DNA of 64,000 bases from Pedobacter antarcticus (lineage in GTDB: Bacteria > Bacteroidota > Bacteroidia > Sphingobacteriales > Sphingobacteriaceae). Location of the stretch: contig NZ_FONS01000004.1 of assembly GCF_900112985.1 (NCBI RefSeq), positions 1 to 64,000 of the forward strand. Direction: 5' to 3'. This document shows, piece by piece, positions 35,731 through 45,265 of the stretch; position 1 is the first letter of the stretch; every line of letters starts with the position of its first letter. Under the pieces are notes generated by a model. The model ran no database searches. It was given only the letters and a program-made list of their open reading frames with translations, and was not told the DNA's origin. A program made the position numbers and the translations under genes.

Positions 35731-36937
35731 ACATCCAGTTTTTTCCTTCTGTAAATCTGCTGACCAACATAGCTGCAACTGTATCGCCAGTTGAATTCAG
35801 CAGCGTTGCCATTGGGTCTACCAGGGTACCGATAATCATTGCGGGAGGTAATGCCTCTGGTGGGAAACCATAGGCAGATATCAGCAAAAGTTCGCCGACA
35901 TAACCTCCATTTGGTATGCCTCCCTCTACAATACTGATTAAAACCGTCATCCCCAGCGCGATTGCAATTGTTTCTGCATTGTCGAAACTTTTTCCGAACA
36001 AAGCGAATACAACAGCCATTTTAATAATGGAAGATATACTTGATCCGTCTTTGTGTAAAGTGGCGCCTAAAGGAATTGTCACCTTCGCTATATAATCCGG
36101 AATACCTATTTTGGAGGATGCTTCCAGGTTTGCAGGTATATTGGCTATGCTGCTGCAGGTGCCTATGGCAGTTGCTGAAGGAACAATGTTGTATTTCCAA
36201 TATTTCCTGAATCCCTTTACTCCTCCTGCCACAAATGCATAAAGACTAAAAAACACGATAAAATAAACGGCACCAGTGCCGTAATACAGTCCCAGGGAAT
36301 GGGCATAAGTCCCAAAGAGCTGCGGACCAAAAACACCTACCTGATAAGCAAAGTAGGCGCCAAGGCCAACTGGTGCGAGTTTCATAATCAAAATAAATAT
36401 CTGTTTAAAAACCTCATTTCCGGAATTAAGAAAACCGCTGAATGCACTGCCGGATTCACCGGAACGCAGGGTGGCAAATCCGGTTAGAACAGAGAAAATA
36501 ATCATGGCCAGCATACTCTTCCTTGATAATAATTCGAAGAATTCTGATGTGGTAAATAGTTGCGTAAGCTGCTCCCCGAAAGGTTTCTTTACAATGTCCT
36601 GTTCAAGTGGAATGGCAGAAATTGTTTCATGCACAGGGAATACTTTTACAGCAAAAATTGTCAAACAAGCGGAGATCAAAATTGTTGAAAGAAATACCAA
36701 TGCCATTACAGCCATCATTTTACTCAGCTTCCCGGTTTCTTTAAGGTTGCCAATTGCTGATGCTATAGAAAAAAATACCAGTGGAATTACGGCCGTGAAC
36801 AATAAATTGAGAAATATATCACCTACGGGTTTCAATATCTGTACTTTTTCTCCAAAAAACAGACCTGCCAGGCTTCCGGCAAAGATACCGGTCATAAGCC
36901 ATATGATTCCTTTATAGTTCTGATAAAAACTGTTCAT
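35717..36937 (-). CDS. Dicarboxylate/amino acid:cation symporter (DAACS family)
   Basis: The 406-residue membrane protein has the GltP/DctA layout of eight helices and two hairpins: NLLFTAVIPLVFFSIASAIGNL, a serine-rich ATAIGTCSSIANIPANLE hairpin, TIPLGATLHKDGSSI, and IVEGGIPNGGYVGELL with IIGTLVDPMATLLNSTGD. These hold the substrate and sodium sites. It imports glutamate, aspartate or C4-dicarboxylates with Na+ or H+. It is transcribed alone and its 3' end overlaps the convergent neighbour by 14 bases. Confidence 0.93.
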   Translation of the reverse strand: MNSFYQNYKGIIWLMTGIFAGSLAGLFFGEKVQILKPVGDIFLNLLFTAVIPLVFFSIASAIGNLKETGKLSKMMAVMALVFLSTILISACLTIFAVKVFPVHETISAIPLEQDIVKKPFGEQLTQLFTTSEFFELLSRKSMLAMIIFSVLTGFATLRSGESGSAFSGFLNSGNEVFKQIFILIMKLAPVGLGAYFAYQVGVFGPQLFGTYAHSLGLYYGTGAVYFIVFFSLYAFVAGGVKGFRKYWKYNIVPSATAIGTCSSIANIPANLEASSKIGIPDYIAKVTIPLGATLHKDGSSISSIIKMAVVFALFGKSFDNAETIAIALGMTVLISIVEGGIPNGGYVGELLLISAYGFPPEALPPAMIIGTLVDPMATLLNSTGDTVAAMLVSRFTEGKNWMSKAA

Positions 36938-37041
36938 ATAGCTAATATATACTTTAATGTTTAATTGTATATTTTAAATATAAAGAGGCGGGGCAAGGTA
37001 AATATTTTTAATTTCGCCTAATTGTATTTATACCTGTTAAG

Positions 37042-38457
37042 ATGAAAAGACGATCCTTTGTGAAAAAAACCGGACTCCTTGCTGCTGCACTTTATTCTAA
37101 TAAATTATTTGGCTCTACTATGGAGGAGGAATTTCCCGTCGTCAGAAAGATACAGGCACAGAGGCGTTTTGTTTCTAAGGCAGTTGATAATGTTGTCGCC
37201 GAATTTTCGTCTAAAGTCAAGAACAAGGAGTATGTATGGCTGTTCAATAACTGTTTCCCCAATACACTGGATACTGCAGTTACCCTGCATCCGGGACCTA
37301 AGCCTGAAACTTTTGTGAGTGCAATTGAGCCCGATGCAATGTGGCTCAGAGATAGTACCGGTCAGGTCTGGAACTATCTTTCTCTGCTGAGAAGGGATAA
37401 GCCTCTGAAAGATCTTGTGGCAGGAGTAATCAATCGTCAGGTAAAGTATGTGATGAAGGACCCATATGCAAGTTCGTTTTATGATGATCCTGCCAAAATC
37501 AGCGAATGGAAAGATGATCTGACAACTATGCTTCCTGGTATACATGAGCGGAAATGGGAATTAGATTCGTTATGTGCACCTATAAGGCTTGCTTACAGAT
37601 ATTGGCAGCAAACCAAAGATACCAGCCTGTTTGATACGGAATGGCAAGATGCTGTCAAGCTCATTCTTAAGACATTTAAGGAGCAGCAGCGCAAAGAGAA
37701 TGATGGTCCTTATCATTTTCAACGCAACTCTGCCTGGGCAACGGACAGTCTCCCTATGCAGGGATTCGGTTATCCGGTAAAGCCGGTTGGATTGATATGT
37801 TCGGCATTCAGGCCAAGCGAGGATGCGACTACTTTCTCTTTTCATATTCCTTCTAATTTCTTCGCTCTGGTGAGTATGAGGCAGGCTGCAGAGCTTTTCC
37901 GCATGGTCAAAGCTGACGAGTCAGTAGCAAAGGAGATGGATGACCTGGCCCTGGAGATCAGAACGGCACTTCAGAAATATGCAATCATTGAGCATGAAGT
38001 ATATGGAAAGGTGTTTGCCTACGAAATCAATGGGATGGGGAGTTTCAATCTGATGGATGATGCCAATTTACCTGGTCTGCTGGGGTTGCCTTACCTTGGT
38101 GCAATCTCGGTAACCGATCCCGTATATCAGAATACGCGTAAAATGGTGCTTTCGAAAGATAATCCGTTTTTTTACCAGGGAAAGGAAACGGAAGGACTCG
38201 GTGGCCCTCATATCGGTAAAGACATGATCTGGCCCATGAGTATAATTGTGCGGGCACTGACTTCTACCGATGAACAGGAAATTGGTAAATGCTTGCAGAT
38301 CTTAAAAAAATCAAATGCCGGTACAGGATTTATGCATGAATCTTTTCAAAAAGATAATTTCAGCCAATTTACCAGAAATGCTTTTCCATGGGCGAATTCT
38401 TTATTTGGGGAGTTGCTCTGGAAAACTTATCAGGAAAGGCCTCATTTACTAGTTTAA
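37042..38457 (+). CDS. GH125 exo-alpha-mannosidase with a Tat-like signal
   Basis: The 471-residue protein matches GH125 (metal-independent alpha-mannosidase, DUF1237): AIEPDAMWLRDSTGQVWNYL, KWELDSLCAPIRLAYRYWQ, CSAFRPSEDATTFSFHIPSNFFA and FMHESFQKDNFSQFTRNAFPWANSLFGELL. Family members remove alpha-1,6-linked mannose. The N-terminus has KRRSFVKKTGLLAAAL, a twin-arginine motif with a short hydrophobic stretch, so export by Tat is likely. The gene stands alone, divergent from the symporter, with no other glycan genes next to it. Confidence 0.92.
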   Translation: MKRRSFVKKTGLLAAALYSNKLFGSTMEEEFPVVRKIQAQRRFVSKAVDNVVAEFSSKVKNKEYVWLFNNCFPNTLDTAVTLHPGPKPETFVSAIEPDAMWLRDSTGQVWNYLSLLRRDKPLKDLVAGVINRQVKYVMKDPYASSFYDDPAKISEWKDDLTTMLPGIHERKWELDSLCAPIRLAYRYWQQTKDTSLFDTEWQDAVKLILKTFKEQQRKENDGPYHFQRNSAWATDSLPMQGFGYPVKPVGLICSAFRPSEDATTFSFHIPSNFFALVSMRQAAELFRMVKADESVAKEMDDLALEIRTALQKYAIIEHEVYGKVFAYEINGMGSFNLMDDANLPGLLGLPYLGAISVTDPVYQNTRKMVLSKDNPFFYQGKETEGLGGPHIGKDMIWPMSIIVRALTSTDEQEIGKCLQILKKSNAGTGFMHESFQKDNFSQFTRNAFPWANSLFGELLWKTYQERPHLLV

Positions 38458-38498
38458 AGCTCTTTTATCATAAATAATGTCATATAAATGAAATTATA

Positions 38499-38527
38499 CC
38501 TAGTGTTAACATTAACTTAACATTAGG
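38499..38527. promoter_or_regulatory. Imperfect inverted repeat before the small membrane protein gene
   Basis: CCTAGTGTTAA (38499-38509) and TTAACATTAGG (38517-38527) pair with one mismatch around 7 bases. A CATCTTTG, one base off the -7 consensus, follows at 38532-38539, only 4 bases before the ATG at 38544. Either the element is chance, or the gene starts further in or is nearly leaderless. Confidence 0.35.
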
Positions 38528-38543
38528 TTTCCATCTTTGTAAT

Positions 38544-38753
38544 ATGTTCTTACCGATACTCGCTGCCACTTTTTATTTATTTGCTATCATAGCTGCATTT
38601 AAAATGGATACGCCTTTAAAAGGTTTCTTATTTATTCTCGCCGTTGCCGGAGTAAGCGGGATTTTATATCTCTTTGTTCTATTTCCTGGTATTTCCGGAC
38701 TTGCAGTTGCGCTAATGCTTGCTGCTTTTATTCTACGTCAAAAAAGAAAATAA
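38544..38753 (+). CDS. Small two-helix membrane protein
   Basis: The 69-residue protein is almost all hydrophobic. Helix one spans about residues 2-18 and helices two and three about 25-63, ending in the basic RQKRK. No domain is recognised and the function is unknown. It has a possible operator upstream and a strong terminator directly after the stop, both of which support a real single-gene unit. Confidence 0.65.
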   Translation: MFLPILAATFYLFAIIAAFKMDTPLKGFLFILAVAGVSGILYLFVLFPGISGLAVALMLAAFILRQKRK

Positions 38754-38755
38754 AA

Positions 38756-38785
38756 AAACCACCCGGCTTTTGGCACGGATGGTTT
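38756..38785 (-). terminator. Terminator shared by small membrane protein and DUF4397 genes
   Basis: AAACCACCCG (38756-38765) pairs with CGGATGGTTT (38776-38785) with one C-A mismatch on the plus strand, which becomes a G-U pair in minus-strand RNA. Seven A precede the stem, giving a good T-tract for the minus-strand gene ending at 38804. Confidence 0.75.
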
Positions 38786-38803
38786 CATTGTGTGGGCAAT
38801 TTC

Positions 38804-39511
38804 TTACATGGCTTTGTTTGCCTTGATTTCTATTTTCTTATTGGTCTCCGTTGTGTTTAACAGACCTTTTGCCCAGAAAGTATAAAACCTTCCTGAAGTT
38901 AGCTTAACGTTTTCCAGTGTAGCTACATCTGCTCCCGTAGCTTTGTTTTTAAGTGTTAACTTGTGACTGGCTGCGACTCTGATGTTTTTAAATGGTGTTG
39001 CCATTTTATATGGGCGGGTGAAGTTAGTTGTATCGCCATCTACTACAAGGGTTAATTCGGGCGCGTCCGGCGAAAGATTAATGAATCGGAGTTTTGCAGA
39101 ACCTTCAGCAGGTTTCGTATACTCATCTTCAGTAATTACATAACCCAGAGAGTCGAGGTTTTCGATCACATACAAGGAATAATAAAGTCCTGCATCCAAT
39201 TTAATGTTCTTCTCATACCATACATCTGTTTTCCCGCCAACCTTCACCGTAGCTTTATTTGTTCCGGGGAAGACGCGCTGATAATCTATCTGAGATCCGA
39301 AATTAAATTCGGCATTATTTACCCGCTGATTACCCAGGTAAAAATCTATAGCATTTGCTTTTGGCGCTGCATTGATAATCGTAAGTGCTGCAATCTCCAC
39401 AGGTTCCGGTGTGTCTAACTTACAGGAAGAAAGCGTAATGGTTAATCCCAGTACCGAGAGGGCGGCAAGCTTAAGTGTGTTCTTTGAAAAGGTAAATGGT
39501 TTTAAACTCAT
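38804..39511 (-). CDS. DUF4397 surface/periplasmic lipoprotein
   Basis: The 235-residue protein has a lipoprotein signal (LGLTITLSSC, Cys about residue 30). A DUF4397 domain follows: LTIINAAPKANAIDFYLGNQ, then KLRFINLSPDAPELTLVVDGD and a C-terminal VKLTSGRFYTFWAKG. The domain is a beta-sandwich of unknown function common in Bacteroidota lipoproteins. It is divergent from the ECF sigma gene, 228 bases away. Confidence 0.88.
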   Translation of the reverse strand: MSLKPFTFSKNTLKLAALSVLGLTITLSSCKLDTPEPVEIAALTIINAAPKANAIDFYLGNQRVNNAEFNFGSQIDYQRVFPGTNKATVKVGGKTDVWYEKNIKLDAGLYYSLYVIENLDSLGYVITEDEYTKPAEGSAKLRFINLSPDAPELTLVVDGDTTNFTRPYKMATPFKNIRVAASHKLTLKNKATGADVATLENVKLTSGRFYTFWAKGLLNTTETNKKIEIKANKAM

Positions 39512-39571
39512 GTTGTCAAATTTTTTGGTTATTAAAATCTATTTGTTGGGTAAAACGCAGGCTGTCAGGCG

Positions 39572-39631
39572 AACGCTACAGTTTTTTAGGTATTTTTGTA
39601 AAATAAAATTAATACAGATTCTTGTAGCGTT
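39572..39631 (+). promoter_or_regulatory. Promoter of the ECF sigma gene inside a long inverted repeat
   Basis: AACGCTACA (39572-39580) and TGTAGCGTT (39623-39631) are exact complements 42 bases apart. Between them lies TATTTTTG (39591-39598), an exact TAnnTTTG element pointing toward the sigma gene at 39740. The repeats could bind a dimeric regulator or loop the start region. Confidence 0.5.
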
Positions 39632-39739
39632 TGAACGACGAGATGCGTTTTTAACTTTAATCCGCTTTGGGAGACCAATTACCAGAGAATTGAACGGAAT
39701 ACAATCAGACCCAATAAGAAATAGATAGGCTAAAACTGC

Positions 39740-40303
39740 GTGAGTAATAAGAATTCGGTGTTCCAGGAGATTATAGTGGGGCTTAGTACGCGTGACGAAC
39801 GCATACAAGAACGCGTTTATGCCCAATTCTGGGGGTACCTGATGGGTATTTCTACACGATATTTTAAAGACAGGAACATAGCGCGGGAGGTTGTAAACGA
39901 TAGCTTTATGAAAGCATTCCGAACGATGTATGACTTTCGTCATGATGCTGGACCTGAAGAATTTCAAAAAATGTTCCGCTCCTGGCTCGCTAAAATTACC
40001 GTGCGAACAGCGTTGGATAAATTGCGGGCAAATAAAACTATTCTGAATTATGTTGAAGAATATGAAGAGCAGTCGATTACCTATGTAGGAGTTGACCAGG
40101 AGCTTCATGTTCAGGATATTTTGAAACTACTTTATGAACTACCCGAAATACAGCGTGCTGTATTTAATCTTTATGAAATTGAGGGTTACAGTCATGATGA
40201 AATAGCAGTTATGCTTACAATTCCTGCAAGTTCCAGCCGGACGTACCTGTCCAGAGCAAAAAACAAGTTGCGTGAATTGTATAAAAACACATTAATAAAC
40301 TGA
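39740..40303 (+). CDS. ECF-family RNA polymerase sigma factor
   Basis: The 187-residue protein has region 2 (FWGYLMGISTRYFKDRNIAREVVNDSFMKAFRTMYDF, about 29-66) and region 4 (LLYELPEIQRAVFNLYEIEGYSHDEIAVMLTIPASSSRTYLSRAKNKLRE, about 130-180). The start is a GTG at 39740; the first in-frame ATG (39842) would cut into region 2. It directs RNA polymerase to a specific gene set. The following gene starts about 46 bases downstream and is the likely regulatory partner. There is no FecR-type gene, unlike many Bacteroidota ECF loci. Confidence 0.9.
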   Translation: MSNKNSVFQEIIVGLSTRDERIQERVYAQFWGYLMGISTRYFKDRNIAREVVNDSFMKAFRTMYDFRHDAGPEEFQKMFRSWLAKITVRTALDKLRANKTILNYVEEYEEQSITYVGVDQELHVQDILKLLYELPEIQRAVFNLYEIEGYSHDEIAVMLTIPASSSRTYLSRAKNKLRELYKNTLIN

Positions 40304-40349
40304 TAAGTATTTCCTGCGGTAAGCTGTAGGATCCAAAATGATATGGGCT

Positions 40350-41627
40350 ATGAAAGAAGCTGACAAAGAACTGATCAAAGAAATAAGTAATCTTTTCGAA
40401 GATTACGAGGAGGAGTATGTACCGGGGGAATGGGAGAAATTTCAGGCAGTTCAAAAGCCTTCGAAATTTATTTTTCCGCTATGGATGAAAATTGCTGCTT
40501 TGCTGGCGGTAATAACTACAGCTGCAATTTTGTTCCGCCCTTCTTTCAATGCGGACAAAACTCAAAAATATAGTTCAGATAAAATAGAAAATAAATTAGC
40601 TCCAAAATCGGATCAGCCTAATCCGATGGGAAAGGTTAAAGAGAAATCGGAGGAATATGTGTTGCAGCATGCTCCTGAAAAAAAGATACGGGCTGAAAAG
40701 GACGAAATCTATAAATTTAAGACTACTGTCGCGGATACACCCGCTTCATCGTGGCGTAATGCAGTTGTTAAAATTGTGGAGAAGGACAGCATTAGAAGTG
40801 TTATTAAGCCTAAGCAGGAGCAAATTTATGTTCAGAATAAACCAATTGAAAAAAATCAGGAGGAGGTTCGACCTGCGCAAGTCGCTCCCGACGCCCCTCT
40901 GAAACAAAAAACTGACAGGACACTCGATTTCCTGATGTCCGAAAATCAAAAACAGGAACGTGTAGCTAAAAATAACAGGAAAACGTCCAAGTGGGATTTT
41001 GGTGTGGAAGTAATGCCGACTGCTACGAATTCCGCTTTGAATGTTGGCGCCGGGTTAACAACTGCTTATGAATTATCTGATCAGTTTTCCCTAAGCTCCG
41101 GTATTTCTTTGCTAAACCTGGAGTCCGGTACGGTTGTGAGACCGAACCCAAATGGGGCATTGAATTCTTTTGGTGGCAGCGGTGATTTTTCTGAACAGAA
41201 GCGGCTCGATGGTACAAGTGCAATTATAAAAGCTATCGACATTCCGCTGGCAGTGGTTTATAAACTAAATAAAAACTTTTACACTAGTGCCGGATTTTCT
41301 TACGTAAACGTAATTAGCGAACGGAGAAGTAATAATTTTGTCCAGAATTCATTAGTGCAGCGTTCCAACAAGGATCCTATGACAGGAGCGGAACATTTGA
41401 CGGCGGTAATGTCAGTTGAGAAAATCACGGAACCAGAGCCGGTGACGCCATTAAAAGGGAACAGTTATATGGGAGGGTTCTTTAATTTTTCTATCGGAAG
41501 GCGGCAGCAGATTTTCCAAAAGTATGATATATTGGTTGAACCTTTTATCAAAGTTCCTGTAGGTCGTCTTTCCCGGGAAGATGTTCAATTGATGAACAGT
41601 GGAATCAAGTTACAGTTTGCCTTCTAA
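40350..41627 (+). CDS. Putative anti-sigma-like membrane protein with beta-barrel-like C-terminus
   Basis: I start at the ATG at 40350 (425 residues, MKEADKELIKEI); one at 40338 is also in frame. The first 45 residues are acidic and cytoplasm-like (ISNLFEDYEEEYVPGEWEKF). They are followed by one TM helix (FPLWMKIAALLAVITTAAILF), a long charged linker rich in Lys, Glu and Gln (about 70-200), and a C-terminal region from KWDFGVEVMPT. That last part has alternating strands and ends in GIKLQFAF, like an outer-membrane beta-barrel. Together with the sigma gene just upstream, this suggests an anti-sigma factor that spans the periplasm. No close family is recognised. Confidence 0.75.
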   Translation: MKEADKELIKEISNLFEDYEEEYVPGEWEKFQAVQKPSKFIFPLWMKIAALLAVITTAAILFRPSFNADKTQKYSSDKIENKLAPKSDQPNPMGKVKEKSEEYVLQHAPEKKIRAEKDEIYKFKTTVADTPASSWRNAVVKIVEKDSIRSVIKPKQEQIYVQNKPIEKNQEEVRPAQVAPDAPLKQKTDRTLDFLMSENQKQERVAKNNRKTSKWDFGVEVMPTATNSALNVGAGLTTAYELSDQFSLSSGISLLNLESGTVVRPNPNGALNSFGGSGDFSEQKRLDGTSAIIKAIDIPLAVVYKLNKNFYTSAGFSYVNVISERRSNNFVQNSLVQRSNKDPMTGAEHLTAVMSVEKITEPEPVTPLKGNSYMGGFFNFSIGRRQQIFQKYDILVEPFIKVPVGRLSREDVQLMNSGIKLQFAF

Positions 41628-41760
41628 AATTAAAAGCTATCTGCTGAAAATTAGGTAAGTATCATTGAATTGTCTGAATTCATATTCTACACCTGTTTTA
41701 TTTTTATTTATCATACTTTTGGACTGTTATCGATTTTCGGTCTAATCTATCTATTTATTT

Positions 41761-42366
41761 ATGGAAAAAGATGAGCTTGTTATCAGAGAGATTTTGGCGG
41801 GAGCAAAGAGGTTATTTGGAAAACATGGATTAAAAAAAACTACCATGGAGGAAATAGCGTCCGCTGCCGGCAAGGGGAAGAGTACGCTCTATTATTATTT
41901 TCCGAGTAAGGTTGAGATTTTTGAGGCTGTTGTGGAGGACGAGATGAAAAATGTAGTCAGGCGCATTCGTGAAGCAGTTAATAACGCATTCACGGCGAAA
42001 GGCAAGCTAAAGGCATTCTTGCATTCTCAAATTACCTCTATTATTGGCTTTCACAGTTTCAGGGAAGTTCTTTTTGAGGAAATGATGGATAGTATGAGGA
42101 TGTTGATCTGCATTAAATCCAGATATGAGCAAATACAGCTGGATATGATCAGAGAGATTCTACTTGGTGGTTGCCAGTCCGGGGAATTCAGAGATATAAC
42201 ACCAGAAAGAATGCAAAAAATGTCATTTGTAATGGTTACAGCATTCAGAGGGTTGCATTTTCCGTTGACGATTGAACTATCTGAGAGCCAGACACAGGAA
42301 TATTTTGAAGAGATGATTGATATGTTGATAGAGGGGATCGGAAGTGAGGAGTTGAGGAAAGTCTGA
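41761..42366 (+). CDS. TetR/AcrR-family transcriptional regulator
   Basis: The 201-residue protein has the TetR DNA-binding domain in its first 60 residues (ILAGAKRLFGKHGLKKTTMEEIASAAGKGKSTLYYYFPSKVEIFEAVV). A helical ligand/dimer domain follows (TSIIGFHSFREVLFEEMMDSMRML...). It lies 283 bases before the serine palmitoyltransferase gene on the same strand. A role in regulating lipid genes is possible, but it could act on anything nearby. Confidence 0.9.
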   Translation: MEKDELVIREILAGAKRLFGKHGLKKTTMEEIASAAGKGKSTLYYYFPSKVEIFEAVVEDEMKNVVRRIREAVNNAFTAKGKLKAFLHSQITSIIGFHSFREVLFEEMMDSMRMLICIKSRYEQIQLDMIREILLGGCQSGEFRDITPERMQKMSFVMVTAFRGLHFPLTIELSESQTQEYFEEMIDMLIEGIGSEELRKV

Positions 42367-42429
42367 TTAGCTTTTAAGTCTGATTTAACTTTTTGGACTT
42401 GAAAAACTAAGCTGTAACAGAAATAACGA

Positions 42430-42522
42430 TACTTTTGTTGTTATGGATATAAGAGCAAATATTATTTGACAATAATATTATAGACTAAAATACGGTTATG
42501 GTCCAAGAATAATTTACTTTTG
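42430..42522 (+). promoter_or_regulatory. Two tandem -7-like elements upstream of serine palmitoyltransferase
   Basis: TACTTTTG occurs at 42430-42437 and again at 42515-42522, both exact matches to TAnnTTTG, in a 283-base AT-rich gap. They are 220 and 135 bases from the spt start. Either or both may drive the sphingolipid genes, leaving a long leader. Clear -33 elements were not found. Confidence 0.45.
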
Positions 42523-42631
42523 TCTATCTTAAAGTTAACATATTTTTAATATATTAGATCATGTTTCATAACGCAATTTGTATTAACTAGCTGTATATGA
42601 ATAAAATAAATTATGAATCTATCTGAAGTAA

Positions 42632-43855
<1,224 letters not shown>

Positions 43856-43923
43856 TTTAACGGTTCTTTAGAATTAAATCTCCTGTCCGGATTACGCCGG
43901 ATGTTAATTTTTTATACAAATAA

Positions 43924-44913
43924 ATGAAAAAGCGTGTTTTGATTACTGGTGGAAGTGGTTTCGTAGGTTACCACTTGATCGAGGCAGCCATTTCCTCCGG
44001 ACTGGAGGTTTATGTTGCGGTAAGATCCAGTAGTTCTGTTGCACATTTAAGTATATTCGATATCAAATTTGTTTATCCGGATTTTAGCAGTACGGAAAGC
44101 CTTATTCCTCTGTTGGAACAAGGTCGTTATAATTATATTGTTCATGCATCTGGTATTACCAAAGCGAAATCTGCCGAAGAGTACAATAAGATAAATGCCG
44201 AGTATTCTAATAATCTTGCACTTGCTGCCGTTAAAGCAGATATTCCCCTGGAAAAATTTGTATTTGTCAGTAGCCTGGCTGCAATTGGTCCACTTGAAAA
44301 TCTGGATGGTATAATACAAGACAATACTCCGGCAAGGCCGGTAACTTTATATGGTTCGAGTAAGATGCTGGCAGAACAGTATCTTGCCCGGATAACCAAC
44401 CTTCCTTTAGTAATTATAAGGCCTACGGCTGTTTATGGACCTAGAGAGAAAGATATTTTTATATTGCTGAAAAGCATTTATAAGGGGATTGAGCCTCATA
44501 TAGGCAAGTTCTCCCAAAAATTGAGTTTCATTTACGTGAAAGATCTGGCGAATGTAATTGTTGATTCTTTATCTTCTGCTGTAACAAATGCCGCGTACAA
44601 TGTGTCTGATGGATATCAGTACGACCGCTACGCGCTCGCTGAAGGTGTTAAAAAAGCTATGCACAAGAAGACTTTTAAATTTCATATTCCGGTATTTTTT
44701 GTCTCATTTCTGGCAACTGTAATGGAGAAAATTTACAGTAACAGAGATGCTTCGCCGACATTAAATAAAGAAAAAATGAATGAGCTTACGGCTCTGAATT
44801 GGATATGTAGTATCGAACATGCCAGAAAAGACTTGTCCTTCAAACCTGCTTACAATCTAAATCAGGGTCTGGAAGAAACAGTTCGTTGGTATAAACAAAA
44901 TAACTGGCTTTAA
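43924..44913 (+). CDS. Extended SDR/NAD-dependent epimerase-type protein, likely sphingolipid reductase
   Basis: The 329-residue protein has an extended Rossmann fold with ITGGSGFVGYHLIEAA, VHASGITKAKSAEEY, the catalytic serine in VFVSSLAAIG and YGSSKMLAEQYLAR as YxxxK. IIRPTAVYGPREKD is typical of epimerase-type SDRs. It lies 68 bases after spt on the same strand. In Caulobacter an epimerase-like protein is linked to bacterial ceramide formation (reported as CerR). By analogy this one may reduce the keto group of 3-ketosphinganine or the corresponding ceramide; the exact substrate is inference. Confidence 0.85.
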   Translation: MKKRVLITGGSGFVGYHLIEAAISSGLEVYVAVRSSSSVAHLSIFDIKFVYPDFSSTESLIPLLEQGRYNYIVHASGITKAKSAEEYNKINAEYSNNLALAAVKADIPLEKFVFVSSLAAIGPLENLDGIIQDNTPARPVTLYGSSKMLAEQYLARITNLPLVIIRPTAVYGPREKDIFILLKSIYKGIEPHIGKFSQKLSFIYVKDLANVIVDSLSSAVTNAAYNVSDGYQYDRYALAEGVKKAMHKKTFKFHIPVFFVSFLATVMEKIYSNRDASPTLNKEKMNELTALNWICSIEHARKDLSFKPAYNLNQGLEETVRWYKQNNWL

Positions 44914-45265
44914 GCCAAAGAAGATGAAAATGTATTATTCCATATTTAAGCTACTATTTCCCGAATTAACCACTATGGTTTTTTTTAATAGGAACAGCTA
45001 TGCATTTTCTGTAATAAACACTAAAAAAATCTATCCACTTTACGTCTTAAATCAATCCTGATATGCCTGCTGAAGCCCTGTTTAAGCTACCGGTATATCC
45101 GGACATAATTTTTGACTTTCATACCGTAATAGTCTGTAAGCATCTTACTATTGATGCCTATCTATCTGTTTTTCATGAGAATGTAAATTTTAGTAAAATA
45201 AGCAATTCTCGTTTTATTCCTATCAATAATTACTTACCGGTGTCAGGAGCCCCTTCTTTTTTAAA
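44914..45265. other. 352-bp gap before the DUF5686 gene
   Basis: No confident gene is seen. The first half is AT-rich with no exact TAnnTTTG element. A 68-codon frame (45063-45269) fills the second half and ends in an ATGA overlap with the DUF5686 start. Its predicted protein has no signal, domain or coding-like composition that I can point to, so it is not called. The stretch probably carries the promoter and leader of the next operon. Confidence 0.5.

Noticed and set aside
36471..36917. Plus-strand open frame of 148 codons opposite the symporter gene
   Set aside because: It is antisense to conserved transporter motifs and its residue pattern is that of a shadow frame.
39539..40108. Minus-strand open frame of 189 codons opposite the ECF sigma gene
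   Set aside because: It overlaps the sigma gene and its promoter. The sigma frame has full region 2 and 4 motifs, and this one has none.
43886..43901. Hairpin TCCGG/CCGGA between spt and the epimerase gene
   Set aside because: The 5-bp stem is short and the genes look like one transcript, so a terminator is not supported.
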